Part shown: one piece after another, positions 1 through 9,181 of the stretch
How positions within the stretch are numbered: position 1 is the stretch's first letter
How the letters are laid out: each line of letters starts with the position of its first letter
NCBI RefSeq assembly: GCF_900104965.1
Contig: NZ_LT629757.1
Location: 1,240,001-1,304,000 of the forward strand
Reading direction: 5' to 3'
Source: Nocardioides scoriae
GTDB lineage: Bacteria; Actinomycetota; Actinomycetes; Propionibacteriales; Nocardioidaceae
Length of the DNA stretch: 64,000 nt
The notes under the pieces: model-generated
What the model was told of the DNA's origin: nothing
Databases searched by the model: none
Seen by the model: the letters and a program-made list of their open reading frames with translations, nothing else
Translations under genes and position numbers: made by a program

Positions 1-128
1 GCGAGCGCGCGCTCGGCGCCGGCGACCAGGCCGCCCATCACCTGGTCGTGCCAGCTGCTGGCGACGACCGCGACGCGCAGGTCGCGGGAGTCGACGGGCT
101 CGTCGGTCGGGCTGCCGTGGCCGCTCAT
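1..128 (-). CDS. ribH: 6,7-dimethyl-8-ribityllumazine synthase, N-terminal part (truncated by window edge)
   Basis: Lumazine synthase condenses 5-amino-6-ribitylamino-uracil with dihydroxybutanone phosphate, the penultimate step of riboflavin synthesis, in the cytoplasm. Only the first 42 codons are inside the window; the C-terminal part lies beyond position 1. The visible N-terminus reads [19 protein letters not shown], which fits the first beta-strand and the following substrate loop of the RibH family (usual form V-x-R-F-N). The ATG at 128 overlaps the ribBA stop codon as ATGA, so translation is probably coupled. It is the last visible gene of the ribD-ribE-ribBA-ribH operon. The identification leans on operon position as well as on the short sequence. 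Confidence 0.85.
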   Translation of the reverse strand, partial: MSGHGSPTDEPVDSRDLRVAVVASSWHDQVMGGLVAGAERAL

Positions 129-1399
129 CGGGTGGCTCCTTCGTCGTGCTGGAGGGACTGGTGGCGGTCGAGGTCGAGGCCGTCGAGCTGGTGGCCCATC
201 CGGTCGCGCTTGGTGAGCAGGTAGGCCAGGTTGTGGTCGTTGGGGTGGGGCGTGAGGGCCACCCGCTCGGCGACGTGCACGCCGTACGACTCCAGCCCGG
301 AGGTCTTGTCGGGGTTGTTGGTCAGCAGCCGTACCTGCGTGACGCCGAGGTCGCGCAGGATCTGCGTGGCCGCGCCGTAGTGGCGCGCGTCGGCCGGCAG
401 GCCGAGGTCGAGGTTGGCGTCGACGGTGTCGCGCCCGCCGTCCTGGAGCTGGTAGGCCTGCAGCTTGGCCAGCAGGCCGATGCCGCGCCCCTCGTGGCCG
501 CGCAGGTAGACCACGACCCCGCGCCCCTCCTCGACGATCAGGTCCATCGCCTCGTCGAGCTGGGGGCCGCAGTCGCAGCGCTCGGAGCCGAACACGTCGC
601 CGGTCAGGCACTCGCTGTGCACCCGGGTCAGCACCGGCTCGCCCGTGCGCAGCTCGGCCGGGTCGCCGTAGACCAGCGCGACGTGCTCGCTGTCGTCGAC
701 GGTGATCCGGTAGCCGACCGCGGTGAACGCGCCGTGGCGGGTCGGCAGCACGGTCTCGGCCACCCGCTGGGTGTGCATCTCGGTGCGACGGCGGTGGTGG
801 ACCATCTGGTCGATCGAGATCATCTTGAGGCCGTGCTCGTCGGCGAAGGCCCGCAGCTCGGGGCCGCGCTTCATGGTGCCGTCGTCGTTGACGACCTCGA
901 CCAGCACGCCGGCCGGGGTCAGGCCGGCCATGGTGGCCAGGTCGACCGCCGCCTCGGTGTGGCCGCGCCGGTTGAGCACGCCCCCCTCGCGGTAGCGCAG
1001 CGGGAACACGTGGCCGGGGCGCGTCAGCTCCCACGACTCGGTCGCGGAGTCGGCCAGCACCCGCGCGGTGTGGGCGCGGTCGGCGGCCGAGATGCCGGTC
1101 GAGACGCCGTCGCGCGCGTCCACGCTGATGGTGTACGCCGTGCGCAGCTTGTCCTTGTTGTGCGGCGTCATCAGCGGGATCTCGAGCCGGTCGAGCATGT
1201 CGGCGGGCATCGGCACGCAGATCACGCCGCTGGAGTGCCGGATGGTGAAGGCCATCAGCTCGGGGGTCGCCCTGGACGCCGCGAAGATCAGGTCGCCCTC
1301 GTTCTCGCGGTCCTCGTCGTCGACCACGACCACGGCCTTGCCGGCCGCGATGTCCGCGACCGCGTCCTCGACGCTGTCGAGCCGGATCTTCTCGCTCAC
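125..1399 (-). CDS. ribBA: Bifunctional 3,4-dihydroxy-2-butanone-4-phosphate synthase / GTP cyclohydrolase II
   Basis: 424 residues. The N-terminal half (about 1-200) is the RibB domain, which makes dihydroxybutanone phosphate from ribulose 5-phosphate: acidic metal-binding loop [15 protein letters not shown] near residue 30, and [10 protein letters not shown]. The C-terminal half (about 205-400) is the RibA domain, which opens GTP: zinc-binding cysteines in [17 protein letters not shown] and the catalytic loop [10 protein letters not shown]. Both active sites look intact, so both activities are likely present. The GTG at 1399 overlaps the ribE stop by 4 bp (GTGA), and the stop overlaps the ribH start. 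It is third in an operon controlled by the FMN riboswitch upstream of ribD. Confidence 0.96.
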   Translation of the reverse strand: MSEKIRLDSVEDAVADIAAGKAVVVVDDEDRENEGDLIFAASRATPELMAFTIRHSSGVICVPMPADMLDRLEIPLMTPHNKDKLRTAYTISVDARDGVSTGISAADRAHTARVLADSATESWELTRPGHVFPLRYREGGVLNRRGHTEAAVDLATMAGLTPAGVLVEVVNDDGTMKRGPELRAFADEHGLKMISIDQMVHHRRRTEMHTQRVAETVLPTRHGAFTAVGYRITVDDSEHVALVYGDPAELRTGEPVLTRVHSECLTGDVFGSERCDCGPQLDEAMDLIVEEGRGVVVYLRGHEGRGIGLLAKLQAYQLQDGGRDTVDANLDLGLPADARHYGAATQILRDLGVTQVRLLTNNPDKTSGLESYGVHVAERVALTPHPNDHNLAYLLTKRDRMGHQLDGLDLDRHQSLQHDEGATR

Positions 1400-1992
1400 T
1401 TCGCCACCATCTTCTCGACGTACTTCGCGATCACGTCCACCTCGAGGTTGACGGTCTCGCCGGGTCGACGCGCACCCAGGGTGGTGCGCGCCAGGGTCTC
1501 GGGGATCAGGCTCACGGTGAAGGACTCCGCACCGACGTCGACGACCGTGAGCGAGATGCCGTCCACGGTGATCGAGCCCTTGGCCACCAGGTAGCGCTCC
1601 AGGCCCGCCGGCAGCGAGACCTCGACGACCTCCCAGTGCTCGCTGGGCGTGCGGGACACGATCGTGCCGGTGCCGTCGACGTGGCCCTGGACGATGTGGC
1701 CGCCCAGCCGCGTGGTGGGGGTGACGGCGCGCTCCAGGTTGACCGCCGCGCCGGGCGCGAGCGCCCCCAGCGAGGTCTTGTCGAGGGTCTCGCGCATCAC
1801 GTCGGCTGTGAAGGTGGGCTCGCCGTCGGGTCCGGTGGTGGCCACCGTCAGGCAGCAGCCGTTGACCGAGATGGAGTCGCCCAGGCGGGCGTCGGCGGTG
1901 ACGACGGGGCCGCGGACGGTCAGGCGCACGGCGTCCCCCTGGTCCTCCAGGGCGACGACGGAGCCGAGCTCCTCGACGATGCCGGTGAACAT
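1396..1992 (-). CDS. ribE: Riboflavin synthase, alpha subunit type
   Basis: 198 residues. This enzyme dismutates two molecules of 6,7-dimethyl-8-ribityllumazine into riboflavin. The sequence starts with the family signature [10 protein letters not shown] and contains two lumazine-binding barrel repeats: [11 protein letters not shown] in the first (near residue 40) and [14 protein letters not shown] in the second, with [14 protein letters not shown] between them. Length matches the family (about 200). The ATG at 1992 directly follows the ribD stop codon (TAG then ATG, no gap) and the stop overlaps the ribBA GTG, so it is tightly coupled within the riboflavin operon. Some naming schemes call this gene ribC. 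Confidence 0.96.
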   Translation of the reverse strand: MFTGIVEELGSVVALEDQGDAVRLTVRGPVVTADARLGDSISVNGCCLTVATTGPDGEPTFTADVMRETLDKTSLGALAPGAAVNLERAVTPTTRLGGHIVQGHVDGTGTIVSRTPSEHWEVVEVSLPAGLERYLVAKGSITVDGISLTVVDVGAESFTVSLIPETLARTTLGARRPGETVNLEVDVIAKYVEKMVAK

Positions 1993-3048
1993 CTAGTCCC
2001 TCTCCTCGTGCGGGTCGTGGGTCGGCGCCAGGGTCAGGCGCACGTTGGTCTCGTCGGCGGGGTCCGCGAGGACCGCGACGTCGGTGACGCGCAGGTGCAA
2101 CGCCGAGGCGATCGTGGTGATGCCCAGGTCGCCCACGGCGGGGGTCCCGGCGCCCAGCAGCAGCGGCGCGACGTACGCCACCACCTCGTCGACCAGCCCC
2201 GCCCGGACGAAGGCGGCGGCCAGCGTCGGCCCGCCCTCGAGGAACACGTGGCGGCGGCCGAGGTCGTGGAGCCGGGCCAGCGCCTCGGCCGGGTCGTGGG
2301 TCGCGAGCAGCACCGTCTCGGCCTGGTCGTCGAGGACCCGCCGGTCGGGGGCGAGGTCGCGCAGCCCCATCACCGCGCGCAGCGGCTGGTGCGGCAGGGG
2401 CTGGTCCTCGACGTCGCGCACCGTCAGCGCCGGGTCGTCGACGGCGACCGTGCCGGTGCCGGCGAGGACCACGTCGCACTCGGCGCGCAGCCGGTGGGTG
2501 TCGCGCCGCGCCGGCCGCGAGGAGATCCAGCGGCTGGTGCCGTCGGCGGCGGCGCTGCGGCCGTCGAGGGTGGTGGCGAGCTTCCAGGTCACGAAGGGCC
2601 GGCCGTGCTCCAGGGCAAAGGTCCAGGCCCGGTTGAGCGCCCGGGACTCGCGCTCCAGGAGGCCGGAGGACACCTCGAGGCCGGCCTCGCGCAGCGCTCG
2701 CTCGCCACCCGCGGCGACCGGGTTGGGGTCGGGCTGGGCGAACACCACGCGGCGCACGCCGGCCCCGACGAGCGCCTCGGTGCACGGGCCCGTGCGACCG
2801 GTGTGGTGGCACGGCTCGAGGGTGACCACGGCCGTGGTGCCGCGGGCCAGCTCCCCTGCCTCGGCGAGCGCGGCCGCCTCGGCATGAGGGGTGCCGGCGC
2901 CGCGGTGGTAGCCCTCGGCGACGGTGCGGCCGTCGTCGTCGAGCAGCACGCACCCGACCCGGGGGTTGGGCCCGAGCGGGACGCCCGGGGTGCGCGCCAG
3001 CTCGAGGGCGCGACGCATCGCGCGCTGCTCGGCGGCACTGCTGTCCAT
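1993..3048 (-). CDS. ribD: Bifunctional diaminohydroxyphosphoribosylaminopyrimidine deaminase / 5-amino-6-(5-phosphoribosylamino)uracil reductase
   Basis: 351 residues. RibD performs the second and third steps of riboflavin synthesis. The N-terminal deaminase domain shows the zinc motifs HAEAAAL and [12 protein letters not shown] (residues about 55-95); the C-terminal reductase domain (about 150-345) includes [14 protein letters not shown] and the [12 protein letters not shown] nucleotide-binding region. The ATG at 3048 is chosen because it follows a GAGG ribosome-binding site at good spacing and gives the conserved start [14 protein letters not shown]; upstream in-frame codons lie in the riboswitch leader. 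It is the first gene of the operon, 77 bases downstream of the FMN riboswitch. Confidence 0.95.
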   Translation of the reverse strand: MDSSAAEQRAMRRALELARTPGVPLGPNPRVGCVLLDDDGRTVAEGYHRGAGTPHAEAAALAEAGELARGTTAVVTLEPCHHTGRTGPCTEALVGAGVRRVVFAQPDPNPVAAGGERALREAGLEVSSGLLERESRALNRAWTFALEHGRPFVTWKLATTLDGRSAAADGTSRWISSRPARRDTHRLRAECDVVLAGTGTVAVDDPALTVRDVEDQPLPHQPLRAVMGLRDLAPDRRVLDDQAETVLLATHDPAEALARLHDLGRRHVFLEGGPTLAAAFVRAGLVDEVVAYVAPLLLGAGTPAVGDLGITTIASALHLRVTDVAVLADPADETNVRLTLAPTHDPHEERD

Positions 3049-3125
3049 GGGTCCTCGCTCCGGTCGGTGGCGCTCACGACCTGGAGGGGCTCCGGCGACC
3101 GGTCGCCCCTGGGGGCGCCGGCACC

Positions 3126-3251
3126 GCGTGCGCTTCTCATCCGGACTGTGACCGTCGGTCCAGGAGTTCCACCTGGTCAACCGACCGCTGGCAGCGGCCG
3201 GGTCGCGGACTTTCACCGCCGGTGCGGATTTCCACCGCCCCCAGAGCACGC
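3126..3251 (-). promoter_or_regulatory. FMN riboswitch (RFN element) controlling ribD-ribE-ribBA-ribH
   Basis: On the minus strand the leader carries the conserved blocks of the RFN fold: GGTGGAAATCC, GCACCGGCGGT, GAAAGTCCGCGACCC, then GGTGGAACTCC, GACCGACGGTCACAGTCCGG and GATGAGAAG. The outer P1 helix can form between GCGTGC (3246-3251) and GCACGC (3126-3131). Downstream, before the ribD start, a CGCCCC/GGGGCG hairpin without a U-tract could form the expression platform, so control of translation initiation or of a U-less terminator are both possible. By family knowledge, FMN binding lowers expression of the riboflavin genes. Confidence 0.95.
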
Positions 3252-3308
3252 GAGCAAAGCTCGTGGGGCCGAGTCTGCCACAGGCCCCGGGGCGTCGGCG
3301 GGGGCACC

Positions 3309-3314
3309 TACAGT
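3309..3314 (+). promoter_or_regulatory. -10 box (TACAGT) for a leaderless LLM oxidoreductase transcript
   Basis: TACAGT fits the actinobacterial TANNNT -10 consensus and lies 6 nt before the ATG at 3321. No Shine-Dalgarno sequence precedes the ATG, so transcription probably starts at the A of the start codon. Confidence 0.55.
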
Positions 3315-3320
3315 GCGGAC

Positions 3321-4175
3321 ATGCGCTACGGACTGACGATCCTCACCGACCTCACCTGGGCCGAGGCCGAGCCCCGCTGGCGCGCCGCCGAGGAGATGGG
3401 CTTCGACCACGCCTGGACCTACGACCACCTCGTGTGGGGCGGGCTGCCGGACTCGCCGTGGTTCGGGACCACCCCCACCCTGACGGCGGCGGCCATGGTC
3501 ACCACGACGGTCCGCCTCGGCACCTTCGTCGCCTCGCCCAACTATCGCCACCCGGTGGCGCTGCACCGCGACGTCCAGTCGCTCGACGACGTCTCGCAGG
3601 GCCGCTTCCTGCTCGGCGTCGGCACCGGCGGCGACCTCGACTCGCGGATCCTCGGCGGCGAGGAGCTGAGCGTGCGCGAGCGCGTCGACCGCTTCCAGGA
3701 GTTCTGCGACCTGCTGCTGCGGCTGCGCGGCGAGGACCACGTCGACGCCGACGGCCGCTGGTTCTCGGCGCGCGACGCCCGCACCCTGCCACCGCTGCGC
3801 GGGGTGCCGCTGCTGGTGGCGGCCAACGGCCCCCGCTCGCTGCGCTACGCGGCCCGCGCGGGCGACGGCTGGATCACCACCGGCGGTGCGGCCGAGACCC
3901 TCGACGACTGGTTCGCCGGGCTGGCCACCGCGCGGGCGACCCTCGAGACCGCCCTGGTCGACGCCGGGCGCGACCCCGCCGGCTTCGACCGCTACCTCAA
4001 CCTCGACTCCTCCCCCGTGTTCTCGCTGGAGTCGGTCGGGGTCTTCGAGGAGATGGTCGGCCGCGCCGCCGACCTGGGGTTCACCGACGTGATCACGCAC
4101 TGGCCCCGACCCGGCGCGCCGTACGCCGGGTCGGAGCGGGTGCTGGAGGAGGTCGCCGCGCGGCTGCCCCGCTAG
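3321..4175 (+). CDS. Luciferase-like (LLM class) flavin/F420-dependent oxidoreductase
   Basis: 284 residues, a TIM-barrel enzyme of the bacterial luciferase-like monooxygenase superfamily. Visible signatures are the N-terminal beta-strand RYGLTILTDLTWAEAEPRW, the AEEMGFDHAWTYDHL block, LTAAAMVTTTVRLGTFV, the RFLLGVGTG motif and PLLVAANGPRSLRYAARAGDGW near the cofactor site. Actinobacterial members commonly use coenzyme F420 or FMN; the sequence does not reveal the substrate. The ATG at 3321 starts directly with the first barrel strand and has a -10 box 6 nt upstream. The gene stands alone, divergent from the riboflavin operon and tail-to-tail with the subtilase gene (4 bases apart). Confidence 0.85.
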   Translation: MRYGLTILTDLTWAEAEPRWRAAEEMGFDHAWTYDHLVWGGLPDSPWFGTTPTLTAAAMVTTTVRLGTFVASPNYRHPVALHRDVQSLDDVSQGRFLLGVGTGGDLDSRILGGEELSVRERVDRFQEFCDLLLRLRGEDHVDADGRWFSARDARTLPPLRGVPLLVAANGPRSLRYAARAGDGWITTGGAAETLDDWFAGLATARATLETALVDAGRDPAGFDRYLNLDSSPVFSLESVGVFEEMVGRAADLGFTDVITHWPRPGAPYAGSERVLEEVAARLPR

Positions 4176-4179
4176 GGCC

Positions 4180-5676
4180 TCAGCGCACCGCCTCGGCGGC
4201 CGCCACGACGTCGACCAGGCCGTAGCCCTTGTCGACGCTGGTGGTGCCCAGCGCACCGGCCTCGTACGGCGCGCCGTCGGCGTACTTGTGGGCCGTGGTC
4301 TTCAGCGCGTCCTCGATCTGCGCGGGCGTGGCCTGCGGGTTGGCCTGGAACAGCTGTGCGACGATGCCGGCGACGTGCGGCGCGGCCATCGAGGTGCCGC
4401 TGATGGTGTTGAAGGTGCCGATGTCGAGCGGGCCGGGACCGTTGACCGGGTCCAGGCCGGTGGAGCAGATCGGCAGGTAGGGGCGGCACGCCGAGGTGAT
4501 GTTCTCGCCCGGGGCGGAGAAGTCCGGGTAGGTCGACTGGTCGCCGGCCAGGCCGCGCGAGGAGTAGTCGGAGACCTTGCCGTCACGGGTGCCGTTGTCG
4601 AGGTCGAAGTAGGACGCGACCGACAGCACGCCGGGCGTCGGGTCCTGGCCGGGCGGGTTGGAGAGGTTCTCGGAGCCGTCGCCGCCGTCGTTTCCGTTGG
4701 CCCACACGGTCAGCACGCCCTCGTCGGCGAGCGCGCGCTGCAGCTTGACCGTGGCGGACTGCGGGTCGAAGCCGCCGCCCCCGGTGGGGCCGTAGGAGTT
4801 GTTGGTGACCTTGATCGGCGGGCAGGTCGACGCCGGTACGCCGGCGCCGCAGGGCGCCTCGTGGTTCTCCAGCACCCAGTTGAGGGCCGCGTCGGCACCC
4901 AGGATGACCAGCGCGGCGCCGGTCGAGACCGAGACCAGCTTGGCGTCCTTGGCCGCGCCCTGGACCTCCTGGCCGTCGGCGAGGGTGGTGGGACGTCCGG
5001 CCACGATGCCGTTCACGTGGGTGCCGTGGCCGCCGGCCGAGAGGGTGTCGGTGTCGACGACGCCCGGGACGCGCTGCACGGTGCACAGCGTCTCGGTGGG
5101 CTCGCACAGCGTCTTGAGGTTGGCCACCACGGCGCTGGAGCCGTCGGCCTCGCGGAACGCCGGGTGGGTGGGGTCGACGCCGGAGTCGATGACCCCGACC
5201 GAGACGCCCTTGCCGGTCAGCGGGCTGCCGTCGGCGCCGGTGAGGGTCTGCTGCGCCTCCAGGCCACGGGTGGCCGTGTTGGAGGTGGCGTCGAGGAACT
5301 GGATCGGCTGCTCCCCGGCCTCGACGTACGTCACGCCGTCCTGGGCCCGGACGCCCTCGATCTGGGCCTTGGTGCCGCGGGCGGCGACCACGCCGATCTT
5401 GGAGAACGAGGTGACCTTCGTCAGGCCCGCGGCGCGCACCGCATCGGCGGCGGCGGCCAGGTCCGTGCCGTGGACCAGGACGGTGCTCTGGCCGGTGAGG
5501 CCGGTCAGCGTCCGGGCCAGGTACGGCGAGACGTCGGCCAGCGCTCCGGCGTCGGCCGCGCTGCTGGAGGAGCCGTCCGCCGCGAAGGCGGTGGGGGCGG
5601 TCAGGCCCAGCGCGAGCACCGCGGCCGCGGCTCCCGCCAGGGTGGTGGTGGCCAGGGACCGGTCGAGGCGTCGCAC
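4180..5676 (-). CDS. Secreted subtilisin-family serine protease (peptidase S8) with propeptide
   Basis: 498 residues. A signal peptide (about 1-33, ending AFAADG) is followed by a propeptide-inhibitor (I9-like) domain (about 50-128) and the S8 catalytic domain. The catalytic triad is visible: Asp164 in VIDSGVDPTHP, His220 in GHGTHVNG and Ser429 in SGTSMAAPHVAG, with the oxyanion Asn in NNSYGPTGGGG. Cysteine pairs (CEPTETLC, CGAGVPASTC, CRPYLPIC) suggest disulfide stabilisation outside the cell. It probably matures by autoprocessing and degrades extracellular protein. The GTG start at 5676 follows AGAGGGA at 7 nt spacing; a nearby ATG is out of frame. Transcribed separately from rpe. Confidence 0.95.
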   Translation of the reverse strand: MRRLDRSLATTTLAGAAAAVLALGLTAPTAFAADGSSSSAADAGALADVSPYLARTLTGLTGQSTVLVHGTDLAAAADAVRAAGLTKVTSFSKIGVVAARGTKAQIEGVRAQDGVTYVEAGEQPIQFLDATSNTATRGLEAQQTLTGADGSPLTGKGVSVGVIDSGVDPTHPAFREADGSSAVVANLKTLCEPTETLCTVQRVPGVVDTDTLSAGGHGTHVNGIVAGRPTTLADGQEVQGAAKDAKLVSVSTGAALVILGADAALNWVLENHEAPCGAGVPASTCPPIKVTNNSYGPTGGGGFDPQSATVKLQRALADEGVLTVWANGNDGGDGSENLSNPPGQDPTPGVLSVASYFDLDNGTRDGKVSDYSSRGLAGDQSTYPDFSAPGENITSACRPYLPICSTGLDPVNGPGPLDIGTFNTISGTSMAAPHVAGIVAQLFQANPQATPAQIEDALKTTAHKYADGAPYEAGALGTTSVDKGYGLVDVVAAAEAVR

Positions 5677-5772
5677 GTGGTCATCCCTCTCGGAGGGCCG
5701 CTCCGGGCGTCTCTCTCCGGTCGGTCGGAGACCCGCGCGGCGTACTCCTGCAACGAGCGGACGTGCCCCAGG

Positions 5773-6444
5773 TCACGCCCCGGCGCCGGACGCGCCCTGC
5801 GCGAGCCCCCGCAGCTGCTCGACCACGGCGTCGGGGTCCTCGGCGGAGTAGACGGCCGACCCGGCCACGAACACGTCGGCCCCGGCCTCGGCGCAGCGCT
5901 CGACGGTCTCGACCGAGACGCCCCCGTCGACCTGGAGCCAGACCTCCAGACCGGCGGCCGAGACCAGCTCGCGGGCCCGCCGGATCTTGGGCAGGCAGAG
6001 CTCGAGGAACTTCTGCCCGCCGAAGCCCGGCTCGACGGTCATCAGCAGCAGCATGTCGAGCTCGCCCAGCATCGTGGCGGCCGCCTCGACCGGGGTGGCC
6101 GGCTTGAGCGCCATCGAGGCGCGGGCGCCCTTGGCGCGCAGCTCCCGGGCCAGCCGGACCGGCGCGGCGGCGGCCTCGAGGTGGAAGGTGACCGAGCCCG
6201 CCCCCGCCTCGGCGTACGCCGGGGCCCAGCGGTCGGGGTCCTCGATCATCAGGTGCGCGTCGATCGGCAGGGCGCTGCGACGCGCCAGCGACTCGACCAC
6301 CGGCAGGCCCAGCGTCAGGTTGGGCACGAAGTGGTTGTCCATCACGTCCACGTGGACCCAGTCGGCCGACGGGATCCGGGCGACCTCGTCGGCGAGGCGC
6401 GCGAGGTCGGCGTTGAGGACGCTCGGGGTGATCTGGATGCCCAT
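5773..6444 (-). CDS. rpe: Ribulose-phosphate 3-epimerase
   Basis: 223 residues, matching the family length. It interconverts ribulose 5-phosphate and xylulose 5-phosphate in the pentose phosphate pathway. The TIM-barrel signatures are complete: [41 protein letters not shown], the [12 protein letters not shown] loop and [12 protein letters not shown], including the metal-binding His and Asp residues. The ATG at 6444 lies 9 nt after a TAGGCT -10 box (6454-6459, minus strand), so the leader would be almost absent. Rpe often sits near rsmB/fmt in actinobacteria, which fits here although a transporter gene intervenes. Confidence 0.96.
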   Translation of the reverse strand: MGIQITPSVLNADLARLADEVARIPSADWVHVDVMDNHFVPNLTLGLPVVESLARRSALPIDAHLMIEDPDRWAPAYAEAGAGSVTFHLEAAAAPVRLARELRAKGARASMALKPATPVEAAATMLGELDMLLLMTVEPGFGGQKFLELCLPKIRRARELVSAAGLEVWLQVDGGVSVETVERCAEAGADVFVAGSAVYSAEDPDAVVEQLRGLAQGASGAGA

Positions 6445-6453
6445 GGTGGGGAG

Positions 6454-6459
6454 AGCCTA
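6454..6459 (-). promoter_or_regulatory. -10 box (TAGGCT) for rpe
   Basis: TAGGCT on the minus strand, 9 nt before the rpe ATG. It fits the TANNNT consensus and would give a start point about 2 nt upstream of the codon. No clear -35 was recognised. Confidence 0.45.
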
Positions 6460-6529
6460 GTGGGGGCGGCTCGTCGCCCGGCTCGCGTGGTGGACGCCGG
6501 GTGACGTCGTCGATCGATCCGATGCACTG

Positions 6530-6549
6530 TTCCGATCTCCCTCTCGGAA
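6530..6549 (+). repeat. Inverted repeat TTCCGA-N8-TCGGAA in the leader of the YeeE-type gene
   Basis: A perfect 6-bp inverted repeat whose right arm runs into the GGAAGG ribosome-binding site of the gene starting at 6560. In RNA it would form a small hairpin that partly occludes the Shine-Dalgarno sequence; in DNA it could be an operator. Function is inferred only from position. Confidence 0.4.
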
Positions 6550-6559
6550 GGCCCGTCCC

Positions 6560-7813
6560 ATGAGCACCACCCCCGTCCGCACCCCCCGCGTCCGGCCCGC
6601 CACCGAGGCCGAGGCGGCCCGCCCCCCGCAGCTCGGCATCGCGCTGGGCGGCGTCGTGGCCGCGCTCGCCCTCGGCCTGCTGGTCTGGCAGCGCTCCGGC
6701 CAGGTCCCGGCCGTGCTGTTCGCCATCGGCACCGCCCTGGGGTTCGTGCTGTTCCACAGCCGCTTCGGCTTCACCTCGGCCTGGCGGCAGCTGGTCGCCG
6801 TGCGCCAGGGCGCCGGGCTGCGCGCCCACATGCTCATGATCGCGGTGGCCGCGACCCTCTTCGCCCCGATCCTGGCCGTGGGCACCGCCTGGAACGGCGT
6901 CCCGGCCTCGCCCTCGCTCGCCCCGATCGGCTTCGGCGTCGTCGTGGGCGCCTTCCTCTTCGGGGTGGGCATGCAGCTGGGCGGGTCGTGCGCGTCCGGC
7001 ACGCTGTTCGCCGTCGGCAGCGGCCAGACCGCCATCCTCGTCACCCTCGGCGGCTTCGTGGCCGGCTCCACGCTCGGCGCGCTGCACTTCCCGTTCTGGA
7101 CCGACGACCTGCCGAGCCTCGCCCCGGTGTCGCTGGCCACGGTGCAGCCGTTCGGCTACCTGGGTGCCTGGGTGATCACCATGGCCGTGGTGCTGGTGGT
7201 CGTCGCGCTGACGCTGGTCCTGGGCCGCCGCGGGCAGGTGCCCCCGGTCGACCGCGCCCCCGTCGCGCGGGGCCTGGCCCGCGCCGCCCGCGGCTCCTGG
7301 CCGCTGTGGGTCGGCGCGCTGCTGCTCGCCGGCCTCAACGCGCTGACGCTGTGGGTCTCCGGCGGCGCGTGGGGCGTGACCTTCGCCTTCAGCCTCTGGG
7401 GCAGCAAGCTGCTCGACGCCCTCGGGGTCGACGTCACGTCGTGGACCTTCTGGCAGGACCCCGTCAACGCCGCGAAGTACCAGGCCGGGTTCCTGGCCGA
7501 GAAGACCTCCGTGATGGACCTCGGCATCATCCTCGGCGCCCTGGTCGCCTCCGCCCTGGCCGGCGCGTTCGTGGTGCACCGCCGGGTCCCGGGCCGGCTC
7601 GCGCTCGGCGCCGTCGTCGGCGGGATCATGATGGGGTACGGCGCCCGCATCGCCTTCGGCTGCAACATCGGCGCCTACTTCGGCGGCATCGCGTCGTTCA
7701 GCCTGCACGGCTGGCTGTGGGGCGTGATGGCGCTGATCGGCACCGTGGCCGGGCTCGCGCTGCGTCCCCTGTTCGGCCTGGCGAACCCCAGGCCGACCGA
7801 CTCGGTCTGCTAG
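6560..7813 (+). CDS. YeeE/YedE family sulfur-compound transporter (TsuA-like membrane protein)
   Basis: 417 residues with about ten hydrophobic segments. The two family cysteine motifs are present: GGSCASGTLFAVGSG near residue 140 and GCNIGAYFGGIASFSLHGWLWG near residue 370, the latter matching the repeat that lines the thiosulfate-conducting path in YeeE/TsuA proteins. It therefore probably imports thiosulfate or a related sulfur species across the cytoplasmic membrane. No TusA-like sulfur carrier gene follows; the next gene (rsmB) is convergent, 6 bases away. The ATG at 6560 has GGAAGG 8 nt upstream, inside an inverted repeat. Substrate is inferred from the family only. Confidence 0.85.
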   Translation: MSTTPVRTPRVRPATEAEAARPPQLGIALGGVVAALALGLLVWQRSGQVPAVLFAIGTALGFVLFHSRFGFTSAWRQLVAVRQGAGLRAHMLMIAVAATLFAPILAVGTAWNGVPASPSLAPIGFGVVVGAFLFGVGMQLGGSCASGTLFAVGSGQTAILVTLGGFVAGSTLGALHFPFWTDDLPSLAPVSLATVQPFGYLGAWVITMAVVLVVVALTLVLGRRGQVPPVDRAPVARGLARAARGSWPLWVGALLLAGLNALTLWVSGGAWGVTFAFSLWGSKLLDALGVDVTSWTFWQDPVNAAKYQAGFLAEKTSVMDLGIILGALVASALAGAFVVHRRVPGRLALGAVVGGIMMGYGARIAFGCNIGAYFGGIASFSLHGWLWGVMALIGTVAGLALRPLFGLANPRPTDSVC

Positions 7814-7819
7814 CCGGGC

Positions 7820-9181
7820 TCAGGCGTCGCGGCGCAGCACGGCGACGAACATCGCGTCCGTGCCGTGGCGGTGCGGCCACAGCTGCACCGCGCCCGGCAG
7901 GTGGGCCGAGGCGGCGTCGGTGACCTCCGGCAGCAGCGGCTCCGCCCGCTCCAGCCGGACGTCGCCCCGCCCGGCCAGCACGTCGCGGACCACGCCCGCC
8001 GTCTCCTCGACCACGGGCGAGCAGGTCGCGTAGACCACCACGCCGCCGGGCCGGACCGACTCCAGGGCGGAGGCGAGCAGGGCCCGCTGCAGCGGCACCA
8101 GCGCGTCGAGGTCCTCGGCCCGGCGCCGCCACCGGCTCTCCGGGCGGCGGCGCAGCGCACCCAGGCCCGAGCAGGGCGCGTCGACCAGCACCCGGTCGAA
8201 GCTGTCGGGCCGCCAGGCCGGTCGGGTGCCGTCGCCGACCACGACGTCGCCCTCGGTGGCCCGCAGCGCCTGCCGCACCAGCACGGCCCGGTGGGGCTGC
8301 CGCTCGTGGGCGAGCAGCCGGGCGCCGGAGCCGGTGGCCAGGGCGGCGAGCAGGGCGGCCTTGCCGCCGGGACCCGCGCACAGGTCCAGCCAGCGCTCGT
8401 CGCGGCCCACCAGCGCGGCCCGGGACAGCGCCAGCGCCACGAGCTGCGAGCCGGCGTCCTGGACGCCGGCGCGGCCCTCGCGCACCGCGGGCACGGCGCC
8501 CGGGTCGCCGCTGGCGAGCTCGACGGCCAGCGGCGAGACCGGCAGCGGCGTGCCGCCCAGCTCCTCCACGGTGCTCAGGCCGGGGCGCGCGACCAGCGTC
8601 ACCGTCGGACGCTCGTTGTCGGCGGCGAGCAGCGCCTCCAGCTCCTCGGGCCGGCCCAGCGCGCGGGCCAGCTCGACCACCACCCAGTCGGGGTGGGAGG
8701 TCCGGACCGCCTGCGAGGCGTCCAGCTCGCGCATCCAGCCGTCGAGGTCGCGGGCGGCCAGCCGGCGCAGCACGGCGTTGACGAAGCCGGCCGGCTTGTG
8801 GCCCACCCGGGTGCGCACCAGCTCGACGCTGGAGCCGACGGCCGCGTGGTCGGGCACCCGCATCGCCAGCAGCTGGTGGGCGCCGAGCCGCAGGGCGTCG
8901 CGCACCCCCGGGTCGGGCGCCCGCCCGGTGAGGTGGTCGATGACGGCGTCGTAGGTCCCCCGGCCCCGCAGCGTCCCGCCCACCAGCTCGGTCACGAAGG
9001 CGGCGTCGCGACCCCCGAGGTCGCGCTCGCGCAGCAGCCGCGGCATCACCAGGTTGGCGTAGGCGTCCTGCTCGCGCACCGCCACCAGCACGTCGTACGC
9101 CGCCAGCCGCGCCGCGTCCACGCGGGGCGCGGCCGGGGAGCCGGCCCGCGGGCCGGCCTGCCTCCCGCTCCCCCGGCTCAT
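7820..9181 (-). CDS. rsmB: 16S rRNA (cytosine967-C5)-methyltransferase
   Basis: 453 residues. An N-terminal NusB-like RNA-binding domain (about 20-150) precedes the SAM-dependent methyltransferase domain. Seen motifs: WLDLCAGPGGKAALLAAL for SAM binding, the catalytic Cys motif DAPCSGLGALRRRPESRW, and the second conserved Cys in YATCSPVVEET. The enzyme methylates C967 of 16S rRNA. The ATG at 9181 overlaps the stop of the upstream YjbR-like gene (ATGA). It is the last gene of the def-fmt-yjbR-rsmB chain. The first 20 residues are a poorly conserved Ser/Gly/Arg-rich tail. Confidence 0.95.
   Translation of the reverse strand: MSRGSGRQAGPRAGSPAAPRVDAARLAAYDVLVAVREQDAYANLVMPRLLRERDLGGRDAAFVTELVGGTLRGRGTYDAVIDHLTGRAPDPGVRDALRLGAHQLLAMRVPDHAAVGSSVELVRTRVGHKPAGFVNAVLRRLAARDLDGWMRELDASQAVRTSHPDWVVVELARALGRPEELEALLAADNERPTVTLVARPGLSTVEELGGTPLPVSPLAVELASGDPGAVPAVREGRAGVQDAGSQLVALALSRAALVGRDERWLDLCAGPGGKAALLAALATGSGARLLAHERQPHRAVLVRQALRATEGDVVVGDGTRPAWRPDSFDRVLVDAPCSGLGALRRRPESRWRRRAEDLDALVPLQRALLASALESVRPGGVVVYATCSPVVEETAGVVRDVLAGRGDVRLERAEPLLPEVTDAASAHLPGAVQLWPHRHGTDAMFVAVLRRDA

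Noticed and set aside
125-2953. A 942-codon minus-strand open frame across the riboflavin genes
   Set aside because: Only its end (125-1399) is real (ribBA). The upstream part runs out of frame through ribE and ribD, gives Arg/Gly/Pro-rich nonsense, and the true genes have intact family motifs in another frame.
3249-3265. CGAGC-AAA-GCTCG stem overlapping the outer helix of the FMN riboswitch
   Set aside because: Only about 5 bp and it may simply be leader sequence; too weak to claim as a competing switch helix.
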